A DNA stretch of 64,000 nt, from positions 1-64,000 of the forward strand of contig NZ_RBWS01000010.1 of the NCBI RefSeq assembly GCF_003627955.1, given 5' to 3'. This stretch comes from Sphingobacterium puteale. Lineage in GTDB: Bacteria > Bacteroidota > Bacteroidia > Sphingobacteriales > Sphingobacteriaceae. Both the position numbers and the translations under genes were made by a program. Below are positions 26,670 to 35,372 of the stretch, in pieces. Each line of letters starts with the position of its first letter. The first letter of the stretch is position 1. The notes beneath the pieces are model-generated. The model was not told the origin of the DNA and did not search any database. It saw only the letters and a list, made by a program, of their open reading frames with translations.

Positions 26670-27029
26670 ATGAACATTACTGTGCAATCCATTCGATTTA
26701 ATGCAGATCAAAAGTTAATCGAATTCATTAAAAAGAAGACAGGAAAATTAGAGCAGTTTTTGGATTCAATTATCGGTGGTGAATGCTACCTGCGATTGGA
26801 AAATGTCGATGACGAGGCAAATAAGATTTCAGAGATTAAACTGAACATCCCCGGAAGCCAACTTTTCGCAAAAGGGCAGGCGAAGAGTTTTGAGGAGGCG
26901 ACAGATATCGCTGTAGAATCCTTGCGTAGACAGATTAACAAATATAAAACAAAGACAAAAAATACAGTTATTAGCAATCGCAAAGAAGTACTTTCCGTAG
27001 AGGAAGAAGAAGAGGAAGAATACGATTAA
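26670..27029 (+). CDS. hpf: Ribosome hibernation-promoting factor (HPF/YfiA family)
   Basis: A 119-residue short HPF/YfiA-type protein: MNITVQSIRFNADQKLIEFI as first strand, then KANKISEIKL and a basic helix DIAVESLRRQINKYKTKTKN. It binds the 30S decoding region in stationary phase and blocks mRNA and tRNA sites. It lacks the long C-terminal dimerisation domain of long HPF and ends in an acidic tail (SVEEEEEEEYD). The strong AAGGAGG upstream (26659) is unusual here, and the operon link to the Xer recombinase gene is common in this phylum. Confidence 0.93.
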   Translation: MNITVQSIRFNADQKLIEFIKKKTGKLEQFLDSIIGGECYLRLENVDDEANKISEIKLNIPGSQLFAKGQAKSFEEATDIAVESLRRQINKYKTKTKNTVISNRKEVLSVEEEEEEEYD

Positions 27030-27052
27030 AAAAATATTACATACTTATAAGG

Positions 27053-27084
27053 AAGGAGGTCAGTTTAAGCTGACCTCCTTTTTT
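27053..27084 (+). terminator. Intrinsic terminator after hpf
   Basis: AAGGAGGTCAG pairs with CTGACCTCCTT around TTTAAG, followed by TTTT. The stem is 11 bp and perfect. Confidence 0.9.
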
Positions 27085-27301
27085 ATGGGAACCATCGAGC
27101 TGTCCCGGCTTTTTAAGTATTCAAGCGCTGCTCGCTTCTTCGGCTTGCATATTTTTTAGCTTGTTTGGGGAGATTCGCAACTTGTCAGTAATATTGGGCG
27201 GTGAAGCTTATTTATATTAAATCAAAATAATTATCGGTTTTACTTGGATTGATTATAAATAATATTTATTTTTGAGCAGTTTAATAGAGAAGGTAATAGA
27301 A

Positions 27302-27676
27302 ATGTCAAAATTGGTTTGTCCATTAGCACACGTTGAAGAAGTATTTTCCACTACAGCTGGTACGGTATATCAATGTAGCCGTAAAAATTGCTTCTGGTTG
27401 GAGTATAATAACGAAACGACATCTTTTTCGGTGTCAGACTTTTTGAAATTCAAAAAGCGTATGGATGCAATTGATGTAGAACACATGATCAATGATACCA
27501 CACGTTCATCTGATTTTGAGATTGTGATGCCTTTTCGTACAGAAAGATGCTTCATTCTTGCTGTAGAGGATGTACTTCAACTTCGCGAGCTGTTGGATGG
27601 TGCTAAGTTTATGATGGAATTAAATTCGGTCATCAGAACCTGTCTACAAGTATCACCTTTTGCCGTCTTGGCATAA
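27302..27676 (+). CDS. Small cysteine-containing hypothetical protein (DUF6686-like)
   Basis: A 124-residue protein starting at ATG 27302 (MSKLVCPLAHVEEVFSTTAG). A CPLAH motif at the N-terminus and a QCSRKNCFWLEYNNE motif (CxxxxC) suggest a small metal- or thiol-binding domain, the rest being helical. I recall this pattern in the uncharacterised DUF6686 family of Bacteroidota, but the name is tentative. It is monocistronic with a strong terminator, and adjoins a ferritin gene (28055) without evident operon link. Function unknown. Confidence 0.75.
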   Translation: MSKLVCPLAHVEEVFSTTAGTVYQCSRKNCFWLEYNNETTSFSVSDFLKFKKRMDAIDVEHMINDTTRSSDFEIVMPFRTERCFILAVEDVLQLRELLDGAKFMMELNSVIRTCLQVSPFAVLA

Positions 27677-27693
27677 GTACATTATAATAAAAT

Positions 27694-27742
27694 AACAGAA
27701 AAAGCGGTGTGTCTAAACAAAAGATACACCGCTTTTTCTGTT
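27694..27742 (+). terminator. Intrinsic terminator of the DUF6686-like gene
   Basis: AACAGAAAAAGCGGTGT pairs with ACACCGCTTTTTCTGTT around a loop of about 15 bases (GTCTAAACAAAAGAT). It is a long strong stem, active on plus and possibly also on minus. Confidence 0.82.
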
Positions 27743-27923
27743 ATATGGTTTGCTTATTTAAATTAAAATTAAATAAGTATCCATTTCGTGTTCTGCTATA
27801 CTTATTAAAAATCGACGTTTTTTTGGGTAACAGGGCTATCATTATTTAAATTTATGGGTTATTGAAAGTATCTATGAGCGGTATTTGTAATTGTATTGAT
27901 TCTAAACAAGTTGCGGTTTTCCT

Positions 27924-27936
27924 GTCTAATTTAGAC
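27924..27936. promoter_or_regulatory. Palindrome upstream of ferritin, possible regulator site
   Basis: GTCTAA-T-TTAGAC is a perfect 6-1-6 palindrome, 47 bases before the likely -7 element of the ferritin gene. A role in iron control is only a suggestion. Confidence 0.35.
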
Positions 27937-27982
27937 TGAATTTGTATTGCAGATTATTTATACAGATTTTCCAAATCCGATG

Positions 27983-27990
27983 TATCTTTG
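27983..27990 (+). promoter_or_regulatory. -7 promoter element of ferritin
   Basis: TATCTTTG matches TAnnTTTG, 64 bases before the start of the ferritin gene. The remainder of the spacer 27743-28054 is AT-rich and shows no other gene. Confidence 0.55.
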
Positions 27991-28054
27991 TAATGTAATC
28001 CGGTGATAATGTATATCACTTGACATTGTTTTAGAAATTAAACTTAAGGTAAAT

Positions 28055-28582
28055 ATGAAAGATTTATTGAAATTAAAATCTTCTTTGAAAGAAGAGATCG
28101 AAAATATACTAAATGCACAGATCAAAGTAGAAGCACACTCTTCAGCTCTCTATCTGGCGATGTCTTCATGGTGTGATGATCAAGGTTTGGAAAACGCTGC
28201 TGAGTTTTTTGCAAAGCAGTCTAACGAAGAGCGTGAGCACATGTTGAAACTTTTCAACTACATCAACAATCGTGGTGGACGTGCGATCTCTCCGGAGATT
28301 ACAGGTATCCCACAAGATTTTGAATCATTCCGTGGTGTATTTGAGCAGACTTTGGAACAGGAAATGTTTGTAACAGAGCAATTTAATAATATTGCTGATA
28401 AATGTGCCAAAGCGAAGGATTATGTAACCTTCAACTTTGTACAATGGTTCCTTGAAGAGCAGGTAGAGGAGGAATTTGTTGCGCGACGTATCCTGGAATT
28501 ATTTGATGTCATTGGTGAAGATGGTACAGGCCGTTGGGAAATTGACAAACATCTTGTGAAGGTTACCTTTGCTGGTGAGTAA
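28055..28582 (+). CDS. ftnA: Ferritin
   Basis: A 175-residue non-haem ferritin of the FtnA group. It stores Fe(III) as a mineral in a 24-mer shell after oxidation at a di-iron ferroxidase centre. The four-helix bundle is visible: the ferroxidase motif residues are in AQIKVEAHSSALYLAM (Glu17-type), SNEEREHMLKLFNYI (ExxH) and the later FNFVQWFLEEQVEEE (Glu/Gln). It is preceded by its own TAnnTTTG element and a symmetrical GTCTAA palindrome, and followed by a strong terminator. Confidence 0.94.
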   Translation: MKDLLKLKSSLKEEIENILNAQIKVEAHSSALYLAMSSWCDDQGLENAAEFFAKQSNEEREHMLKLFNYINNRGGRAISPEITGIPQDFESFRGVFEQTLEQEMFVTEQFNNIADKCAKAKDYVTFNFVQWFLEEQVEEEFVARRILELFDVIGEDGTGRWEIDKHLVKVTFAGE

Positions 28583-28608
28583 CTGATTATAAAAAATTAG
28601 TTGAAAGA

Positions 28609-28641
28609 ACGAGTTGTTTTCCTGACAACTCGTTTTTTTTT
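28609..28641 (+). terminator. Intrinsic terminator of ferritin
   Basis: ACGAGTTGT pairs with ACAACTCGT around TTTCCTG, followed by eight T residues. Confidence 0.9.
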
Positions 28642-28716
28642 ATACAAAATCACAACTTTTTACGTTAATACCTTAAGAATTCTTATATTGAATTGTATTA
28701 TTGCAAAGTCTGTTTG

Positions 28717-31470
28717 ATGAAACTAAGGGGCGGGGATATAATCCGGTTTATACTTTTGTTATCCATTATAAGCTTATTTTTTCTGCCTAAAAGCACTTTT
28801 GGTCAGGCGACAAAAAAAGAAGTTTATGGAATTGTTGTAGATACTGCCGGCAACCCGCTGAAAGGTGTTAGCGTGCATTTGACGAGTTCCCGGGATACCT
28901 TATTTTCGTCAACTTCAGCTACCGGCTATTTCCGCTTTGGACGTGTTCTGGGCAACGACATTCGCATAAGTTGTAGCCAGATAGGTTTGAGTATTCTCGA
29001 AAGAAGTTATCCACTATACAATAGTAGCACAGCCAAATTGGATGTGGGAAAATTGACCATGTTTCCGCATGTATCCTTGCTCAAAGAAATCGTTATCCAA
29101 AAATACAAACCTATTGTCTATAAGCAAGACACCGTGCAGTTTAATCTGGACGCTTTTCAGTTCGATCGAAGGGCACTTTTAGAGGAGGCGCTCAAAGCCT
29201 TGCCCAACGTGCAAGTATCCAGAGACGGGTCAGTCTATGCTTTTGGGAAAGCGATATCTTCGGTAAAAGTTGATGGTAAAAAATTCTTTGGTGGCGATGT
29301 GCTTACGGCTACACGAAACCTTCCGGCGGATTTCGTGAAGAGTGTGCAGGTCATTGATTTTTATGGTGATGAAGCAACGGCCAAAGGGATCAAAAGTACG
29401 GAGTCTGAGAAAGTACTGAATATTGTTCTTAAAGAAGATAAGAAAAAAATCACCTTTGGGCAGGCGACATTGGGCGGAGGAACCGCAGAGCGCTATCTGG
29501 GAAGTATCGGGGTGAATAGATTTGATAATGGAAAGGAATATTCCATGGTGTCTTCGATGAATAATACAAATACCAATCTCTTTTCTTTCGGTTCTCCGAA
29601 TGGAGGGGAGCGGGAACGGGAAATGGGCGAACTGGCAGATTTTGCTGATCCCACCGATGGTGTTAATAAGATAAGTTCTATCGGGGCAAGTTTTTCAAGT
29701 CCACTTTCCAAAAAGGTGAACGCCAGTGGAAAATACTCTTTTACACAGCGTAATAATAATACGGTAGGAAATTCTTTTTTGCAATCTATCTATGGATCTG
29801 GAAAAGGAAATAGCACAGCAATCAGTAACTATGAGGATTACAAAATAAAGTCGGTTGACCGGACACACAAGATGGACTGGGACTTTGATATGAAGCTGTC
29901 GCCTAAAGATCAATTGAAGATCTCTCCAAAACTCTCCTGGACCAATTCCACAAGCCGCACGTTAAAAGATAGACGGATAAAAAACAATAGATTGAGCAGT
30001 ACGGGGATCTATGGTGCGGCGAATAGTACCGAGAGTCCTGCAGCAGCGCTTGATCTATTTTATGTCCGTAGTTTTGACAAACCGGGCCGAAAAATATTGT
30101 ATACTTTTCATTCAGACTTTAACTCCTTGGATAAAGATGAGGTATTAGGTGATAATAATACAGCAGTAGATAGCAGCCTGACTCCGCCTAAGGTCACAAA
30201 TACTTATCTAAATCAAATGATCCGATCCAATAACGAAAGTAAAAATATCCAAAGCCGCTTGTCACTTGTTGAGCCTGTGGACCTTGGTGGTGTTTTGGAG
30301 ATCAATTACGATTTTGATTACACAAAAATTGATGCCAGTCGTTCGACTTTCGACAATATACTTCAATCTAAGATAGATTCATTAAGTTTAAAATACGATT
30401 ATTCTTTTGCTAACAATAAGGTGGGGATGGTATACCGTCAGGATATAGGAAAAAATGTTAAGATAAATTTGGGTTTTGCGGTACAGGCATCAGAATTAAA
30501 CGGGGCTTTAACAAATGAAAACATACGAACTTCCTACCCGAATGTCAATCTGGTTCCTTCGGCTGGGCTAAAATGGAAGTTTACGAAAGACGAGGATCTT
30601 GCCATCGATTATTATGGGAGAAATAACCAGCCTAGTTTTTATCAGATACAACCTGTAGTGGATAATACCAATACCCAGAATATTGTTATTGGGAACAAGG
30701 ATCTGAAATCTGAATTTGCACATAGCATTGTATCAAAATACCGCAAATCCATGACGCGGAAGGGGCAATATCTTGAAGCTAGTCTTGCTTATAATCTCGT
30801 CAATGATAAAATTGTGGCAAATCGTACTATTGAGCCTAATTCAACAGTACAAAAAACAACATACCGTAATACTGAGGGCTATTTTGATCTCAAGAGCTAC
30901 TATCTTTTTACAGCTTCTTTGTTTTCGGATAACTTACAGATGAGCCTTAACGGGAATGCTGATTACTACAATAATATATCGTATGTCAATGACAAGAAAA
31001 GCTTTGGTGGACATTTTTTATTCACACAGGCAATTCAATTTCGCTATGCCTGGAACGATATTTTTGAGGCAGAGCTCAATGGAAATTATTCGCTGAACCG
31101 GGCGACTTTTGATTGGCCCGTTCGGGATAATATTACGGCGCATTCAGGAATTGTGGGCCTTGGGTCAAAAGCGTATATGGGCAAGCATTTTACCATGGGG
31201 CTGGAGATGTCCCAAAAGTTTAACGCGGGGTATTCAAGTTCATGGAGCAATATCAATCCAACGATCATCAATGCTTATCTGGAATACACTTTTGGACGCA
31301 ATAACTTGGGGATGCTGCGGTTTCAGGGGTTCGATTTGATGAATCAGAATACGGGAATCTCCCGTGCTGTTGTCGGAAACGATATATTGGATGTTCAAAA
31401 TAATCGCCTGGCCCGTTATTTTATGCTCTCACTCAATATAAGGTTACAAAAATATCCAAAGAAATCCTGA
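28717..31470 (+). CDS. TonB-dependent receptor-like outer-membrane protein
   Basis: About 917 residues. The signal peptide is FILLLSIISLFFLPKSTFGQ. The upstream frame begins at a TTG and is not used; ATG 28717 is preferred. A carboxypeptidase-regulatory-like beta-sandwich (about 30-110, EVYGIVVDTAGNPLKGVSV) precedes a plug-like segment (VKVDGKKFFGGDVLTATRNL), then a large beta-barrel of alternating aromatic strands ending LSLNIRLQKYPKKS. This is the outer-membrane beta-barrel type found widely in Bacteroidota. No SusD partner follows, so it is probably not part of a polysaccharide locus. Ligand unknown. Confidence 0.85.
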   Translation: MKLRGGDIIRFILLLSIISLFFLPKSTFGQATKKEVYGIVVDTAGNPLKGVSVHLTSSRDTLFSSTSATGYFRFGRVLGNDIRISCSQIGLSILERSYPLYNSSTAKLDVGKLTMFPHVSLLKEIVIQKYKPIVYKQDTVQFNLDAFQFDRRALLEEALKALPNVQVSRDGSVYAFGKAISSVKVDGKKFFGGDVLTATRNLPADFVKSVQVIDFYGDEATAKGIKSTESEKVLNIVLKEDKKKITFGQATLGGGTAERYLGSIGVNRFDNGKEYSMVSSMNNTNTNLFSFGSPNGGEREREMGELADFADPTDGVNKISSIGASFSSPLSKKVNASGKYSFTQRNNNTVGNSFLQSIYGSGKGNSTAISNYEDYKIKSVDRTHKMDWDFDMKLSPKDQLKISPKLSWTNSTSRTLKDRRIKNNRLSSTGIYGAANSTESPAAALDLFYVRSFDKPGRKILYTFHSDFNSLDKDEVLGDNNTAVDSSLTPPKVTNTYLNQMIRSNNESKNIQSRLSLVEPVDLGGVLEINYDFDYTKIDASRSTFDNILQSKIDSLSLKYDYSFANNKVGMVYRQDIGKNVKINLGFAVQASELNGALTNENIRTSYPNVNLVPSAGLKWKFTKDEDLAIDYYGRNNQPSFYQIQPVVDNTNTQNIVIGNKDLKSEFAHSIVSKYRKSMTRKGQYLEASLAYNLVNDKIVANRTIEPNSTVQKTTYRNTEGYFDLKSYYLFTASLFSDNLQMSLNGNADYYNNISYVNDKKSFGGHFLFTQAIQFRYAWNDIFEAELNGNYSLNRATFDWPVRDNITAHSGIVGLGSKAYMGKHFTMGLEMSQKFNAGYSSSWSNINPTIINAYLEYTFGRNNLGMLRFQGFDLMNQNTGISRAVVGNDILDVQNNRLARYFMLSLNIRLQKYPKKS

Positions 31471-31610
31471 TTAAACACGCAGATAAAGATATCGGTATTC
31501 AGAGTAGGTGATAGGAGATTTAAACAATGGATCGGCCCATTGGATACTTGAACCAAAAAATAGACTCTTTAGACGAGCATAGATAAAACATAATAAATAA
31601 GTATTCACAG

Positions 31611-32579
31611 ATGAAAGCAGTAGTTATAACCCAACCGGGCGGCCCGGACGTATTGCAGGTTGAGGAACTTGAACAACCGCGGGTAGGTGATTTAGATGTG
31701 CTGATAGCAGTCAAGGCGGCAGGGGTGAACAGGCCGGACGTTTTCCAGCGAAAGGGAAACTACCCCGCTCCTGCAGGTGTCGATCCGCGAATTCCGGGAC
31801 TCGAGGTGGCGGGTGTTATTGTCGAAAAGGGGCGTTTGGTCGACAGCTGGAATATTGGTGATCCAGTGTGTGCTTTGGTTGCCGGTGGTGGGTATGCAAA
31901 TTACGTTTCCGTATATCAAGGACATTGTCTTCCTATTCCGCCTAATCTGACTTTTGAAGCGGCGGCGGCACTTCCGGAAACCGTTTTCACGGTATGGGAT
32001 AATGTTTTTCGTCGGGGAAAGCTCCAGGCGGGTGACCATTTTTTGGTTCATGGCGGAGCCGGCGGGATCGGGAGCACCGCGATTCAATTGGGAGTCTTAT
32101 TCGGGGCAGAAGTCTATACGACCGTTAGTTCGGAGGAAAAGGGCGATTTTTGTCAATCTCTTGGTGCATCGAAAGTAATCAACTATAAAAGCGAGGACTT
32201 TCAGCTGGCATTGGCCGATCTGGGGGTTGATGTAATCTTGGATAGTATTGGCGGTGCTTATTTTGAAAAAAATATAGCCCTCCTGAACCCTGATGGGCAT
32301 CTGGTTTATATCAATGCCATGCAAGGCGCAAAAGTGGAATTGAACTTGCTTAAATTGATGCAAAAGCGGATTACATTGACCGGAAGTACCCTTAGAGCAA
32401 GGGACCGTCAATTTAAAGAACTATTACGTAATGAGATCTGGGCTAAGGTGTGGCCTAAGATTGTTTCCGGAGATTTTAAACCGGTCCTGTATCATGTTCT
32501 TCCATTTGAGGAGGCACCGGAGGCGCATCGTTTAATGGAAGATTCCGTCTTGCTGGGCAAAGTCGTCTTAACTTTTTGA
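31611..32579 (+). CDS. NADPH:quinone oxidoreductase, MDR/PIG3 type
   Basis: A 322-residue medium-chain dehydrogenase of the QOR/zeta-crystallin group. The N-terminal catalytic domain (MKAVVITQPGGPDVLQVEEL, lacking zinc ligands) is followed by the Rossmann nucleotide-binding motif HGGAGGIGSTAIQLGVLFGA (about 145-165), and the C-terminal helix EEAPEAHRLMEDSVLLGKVV. It probably reduces quinones or enones with NADPH. The last bases overlap the convergent AraC regulator gene. It is in a separate transcription unit from the fucose genes. Confidence 0.9.
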   Translation: MKAVVITQPGGPDVLQVEELEQPRVGDLDVLIAVKAAGVNRPDVFQRKGNYPAPAGVDPRIPGLEVAGVIVEKGRLVDSWNIGDPVCALVAGGGYANYVSVYQGHCLPIPPNLTFEAAAALPETVFTVWDNVFRRGKLQAGDHFLVHGGAGGIGSTAIQLGVLFGAEVYTTVSSEEKGDFCQSLGASKVINYKSEDFQLALADLGVDVILDSIGGAYFEKNIALLNPDGHLVYINAMQGAKVELNLLKLMQKRITLTGSTLRARDRQFKELLRNEIWAKVWPKIVSGDFKPVLYHVLPFEEAPEAHRLMEDSVLLGKVVLTF

Positions 32580-33431
32580 TTTTTGATAATTGAGGGGCGT
32601 TGTGCCCGTGATATTCTTGAAATATTTGTGGAAACTTGAAAAGTTTTGAAATCCGGATTCGAAGCAGATTTGTTTGATTGTCTGCTTGTTTTCCATCAGG
32701 AGATTACATGCGGTCTTTACACGCATTTCAATGAGAAACTGAAAAAGTGTTTTCCCGAGCTGTGATTTAAAATAACGACAAAATGAATTAGGTGTCATAC
32801 CTGTCAATGAGGCTAGTTGCTGTAGACGGATTTGGTCCCGATAATTTTCACCGATATAATGCATGGCAATGCGCATACGGTCCGCATCTTGGTCCTGTGA
32901 CTGAATCGTAAAGCTTGTGCTGGTTAATAGGTCATGTTGTTCTTCTGCGGCAATGGTCATAAGAAGCTGGAGCAGGTGAATAAGACGGGCGGTGCCCACA
33001 CTATCTAATATGGCATCAATATGTGCTATCGTGTCCGTCCGGCAAGAGCTGGAAAGTGCAATCCCCCGTTTCGAAATCCGCATCAAGTCTTTGATATTTT
33101 TGTTTTCCGGCAGGTTGGTGAATTCATTCCCCCAGAAGTTTTCCTTAAAATGCAGTACCCGTATATCTGCGGCCTGGGGACGATCTTCCCGTAGGTAAAT
33201 CTCATCAAACAACCAATAATGGGGAAGATTGGAACCTACCAAAGTGATATCTCCGGATTCAAAACGTCGTACACTGTCGCCAATAAATTGTGTGCCAGAT
33301 CCTTCAGCAAAATAAATCAGTTCGAGCTCTTCGTGATAGTGCCAAATATTGTGATATTGCGGTGTATCGTCTCTTCTCGCATTGAATGAATGGGTAAGGT
33401 CGTTGTCTAAATGCAGTAACTGTGCTTTCAT
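32568..33431 (-). CDS. AraC family transcriptional regulator with cupin domain
   Basis: A 287-residue regulator. The N-terminal cupin (about 1-110, HYHEELELIYFAEGSGTQFI) senses a sugar; the C-terminal pair of HTH motifs (about 185-285, LQQLASLTGMTPNSFCRYFK and ICFESGFQNFSSFHKYFKNI) binds DNA. It lies divergent from fucP, 143 bases apart, the classical position of a local sugar regulator, so it probably activates the fucose genes (inference). It overlaps the convergent oxidoreductase gene by 12 bases. It is not similar to the DeoR-type FucR of E. coli. Confidence 0.9.
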   Translation of the reverse strand: MKAQLLHLDNDLTHSFNARRDDTPQYHNIWHYHEELELIYFAEGSGTQFIGDSVRRFESGDITLVGSNLPHYWLFDEIYLREDRPQAADIRVLHFKENFWGNEFTNLPENKNIKDLMRISKRGIALSSSCRTDTIAHIDAILDSVGTARLIHLLQLLMTIAAEEQHDLLTSTSFTIQSQDQDADRMRIAMHYIGENYRDQIRLQQLASLTGMTPNSFCRYFKSQLGKTLFQFLIEMRVKTACNLLMENKQTIKQICFESGFQNFSSFHKYFKNITGTTPLNYQKSKS

Positions 33432-33574
33432 GACTATGAAATATATGCATTAAAGTTACTTATTTCTGTTTGGATATGGTAATATAGCTTAATAAATTGA
33501 TAATATACTTGAATATTGTCTAAGTTTTTTAGGCTTATTTTACATAAAATAACTACTTATAACCATTTGAATAT

Positions 33575-34840
33575 ATGACTAACAAAAAGAGTTACACATT
33601 TGCCTTGATTTTGGTGACCTCCTTGTTCTTCTTTTGGGGATTTATCCATAACCTTGATCCGATCTTGATTCCACATTTGCGGAATGCTTTTAGTTTATCG
33701 CATTTCCAGGCATCTCTGGTTGATTCAGCGGTATTTATCGCCTATTTTGTGATGGCGATCCCAGCGGGAATTATTATGAAGCGTTATGGTTATAAGGCGG
33801 GCATTCTGATCGGACTGCTTTTCTTTGCACTGGGCTGCTTTTTATTCGTTCCGGCAGCGAATACGATCAGTTATGTATTCTTTTTGGGCGCGCTATTCGT
33901 TGTTGCCTGTGGCTTGACGATCTTAGAGACCGCTGCCAATCCCTATGTGGCGATACTGGGTGACCCTTCAACCTCAGCCCAAAGGTTAAATTTTGCGCAG
34001 TCATTCAATGGACTTGCGGCCTTTCTGGCACCTATATTCGGCGGGAAATTTATTTTGTCGCACGAACCTAAATCGCAGGAAGAACTAGCGCAAATGGCTG
34101 AACAGGCAAAAATGGCTTATATTCAGTCAGAAACTGCTTCCGTAAAAATGCCTTACCTTGTTTTAGGGGTATTGATCTTATTGATCGCTGCTTTATTTTT
34201 CTTTACCAAATTACCGGATATCAAAGATGATGAGGAAGAGGGAAAAGCTGGCTTTTTTCACGCGTTGAAGCATAAAAATGTAAGATGGGCTGTTATTGCA
34301 CAGTTTTTTTATGTTGGTGCACAGGTCTGTATTTTGAGCTTTCTGGTATTATATGCGACCGAAGTAGCGGGAATATCAGGTAAAGATGGGGCAGACTACG
34401 CTGGTTTTGCCGGACTTGCATTTATGTTGGGTCGATTTATCGGTACTTTCTTTATGCGTTTTGTGTCTGCGTCCAAGTTGTTGATCATCTACTCGTTTGT
34501 TACGATCGTGTTATCGCTGTTCGTTATTTTTGGAACGGGGATACAAACATTATATGCCTTGATCGGAATCGCATTTTTTATGTCCATTATGTTCCCGACC
34601 ATCTTTGCCTTTGGTGTACAAGGTATTGGCGCAGATACTAAATCTGCATCCAGCTTAATCGTTATGTCTATTGTAGGCGGGGCTTTATTGCCGCCGCTTT
34701 TGGGTTTTATATCGGATAAAACAGGCCATTTTCAATACGGTTATTTTGTGCCTTTAGTCTGTTTTATTGTGGTGTTGGCCTTTGCTTTTCAAAATAGGAA
34801 CGTGCGTATCGCCGAAACAGAAAATCTTAAATCACATTAA
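33575..34840 (+). CDS. fucP: L-fucose:H+ symporter (FucP-like)
   Basis: A 421-residue major facilitator superfamily transporter with twelve helices, matching the length of E. coli FucP (438). The signature first helix SYTFALILVTSLFFFWGFIHNLDPILIPHL carries the conserved Asn/Asp region, and later motifs TAANPYVAILGDPSTSAQRLNFAQSFNGL (shown partly) contain the FucP-typical Asn-Pro and Gln-Ser-Phe-Asn elements. It imports L-fucose with a proton across the inner membrane. The divergent AraC gene and downstream fucose enzymes fit. FucP-like proteins also import glucose or galactose, but the locus supports L-fucose. Confidence 0.85.
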   Translation: MTNKKSYTFALILVTSLFFFWGFIHNLDPILIPHLRNAFSLSHFQASLVDSAVFIAYFVMAIPAGIIMKRYGYKAGILIGLLFFALGCFLFVPAANTISYVFFLGALFVVACGLTILETAANPYVAILGDPSTSAQRLNFAQSFNGLAAFLAPIFGGKFILSHEPKSQEELAQMAEQAKMAYIQSETASVKMPYLVLGVLILLIAALFFFTKLPDIKDDEEEGKAGFFHALKHKNVRWAVIAQFFYVGAQVCILSFLVLYATEVAGISGKDGADYAGFAGLAFMLGRFIGTFFMRFVSASKLLIIYSFVTIVLSLFVIFGTGIQTLYALIGIAFFMSIMFPTIFAFGVQGIGADTKSASSLIVMSIVGGALLPPLLGFISDKTGHFQYGYFVPLVCFIVVLAFAFQNRNVRIAETENLKSH

Positions 34841-35036
34841 TAACGAACAATGAAACCATCATGGTTTAATCAAACCGAGTGAACCGAACGAAGTGAGTTC
34901 ATGAATACCTTAGCATACTAATTTAATGAATAAATCAGTTCATGGATACAACGAAGGAAAATTATGAATGCGCTTAAAAAATACACTCGATGATAAATCT
35001 GATCGCTTCATCGAGAAAAAAAACAAATTTATATAG

Positions 35037-35369
35037 ATGAAAAAATATGTCATGGCATTGGATCTTGTCAATGATCCACAATTGATCAAAGAGTACGAGG
35101 ACTATCACCGTGCGGTGTGGCCAGAGATCAAGCAATCGATCTTGGATGCCGGCGTAACGCAGATGGAGATCTATCGTTTTGAGAATAGACTATTTATGAA
35201 CATGGAAGTTGGTGCGAATTTTTCATTTGAAAAGAAATCAGCTATGGATGCGGCCAATGAAAAGGTACAGGAGTGGGAGCAACTGATGTGGAAATATCAG
35301 GCTGCGATCCCGGGAGCCAAACCCGGTGAGAAATGGGTATTGATGAATAAAATATTTGAATTAGTTTAA
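35037..35369 (+). CDS. L-rhamnose/L-fucose mutarotase (RhaM family)
   Basis: A 110-residue ferredoxin-like protein of the DUF718/RhaM family. The active-site motif is EYEDYHRAVWPEI with His at the catalytic site, and MWKYQAAIPG near the C-terminus. RhaM interconverts alpha and beta L-rhamnose; in a fucose locus the same family probably acts on L-fucose, supplying the beta form to the dehydrogenase. The next gene starts three bases after the stop. The 196-base gap before it contains only weak hairpins and no gene. Confidence 0.88.
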   Translation: MKKYVMALDLVNDPQLIKEYEDYHRAVWPEIKQSILDAGVTQMEIYRFENRLFMNMEVGANFSFEKKSAMDAANEKVQEWEQLMWKYQAAIPGAKPGEKWVLMNKIFELV

Positions 35370-35372
35370 ATT

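Noticed and set aside
34987..35013. CTCGATGA/TCATCGAG hairpin before the mutarotase gene
   Set aside because: It is followed by A residues on the plus strand, not T, so it is not a terminator there; nothing else supports a function.
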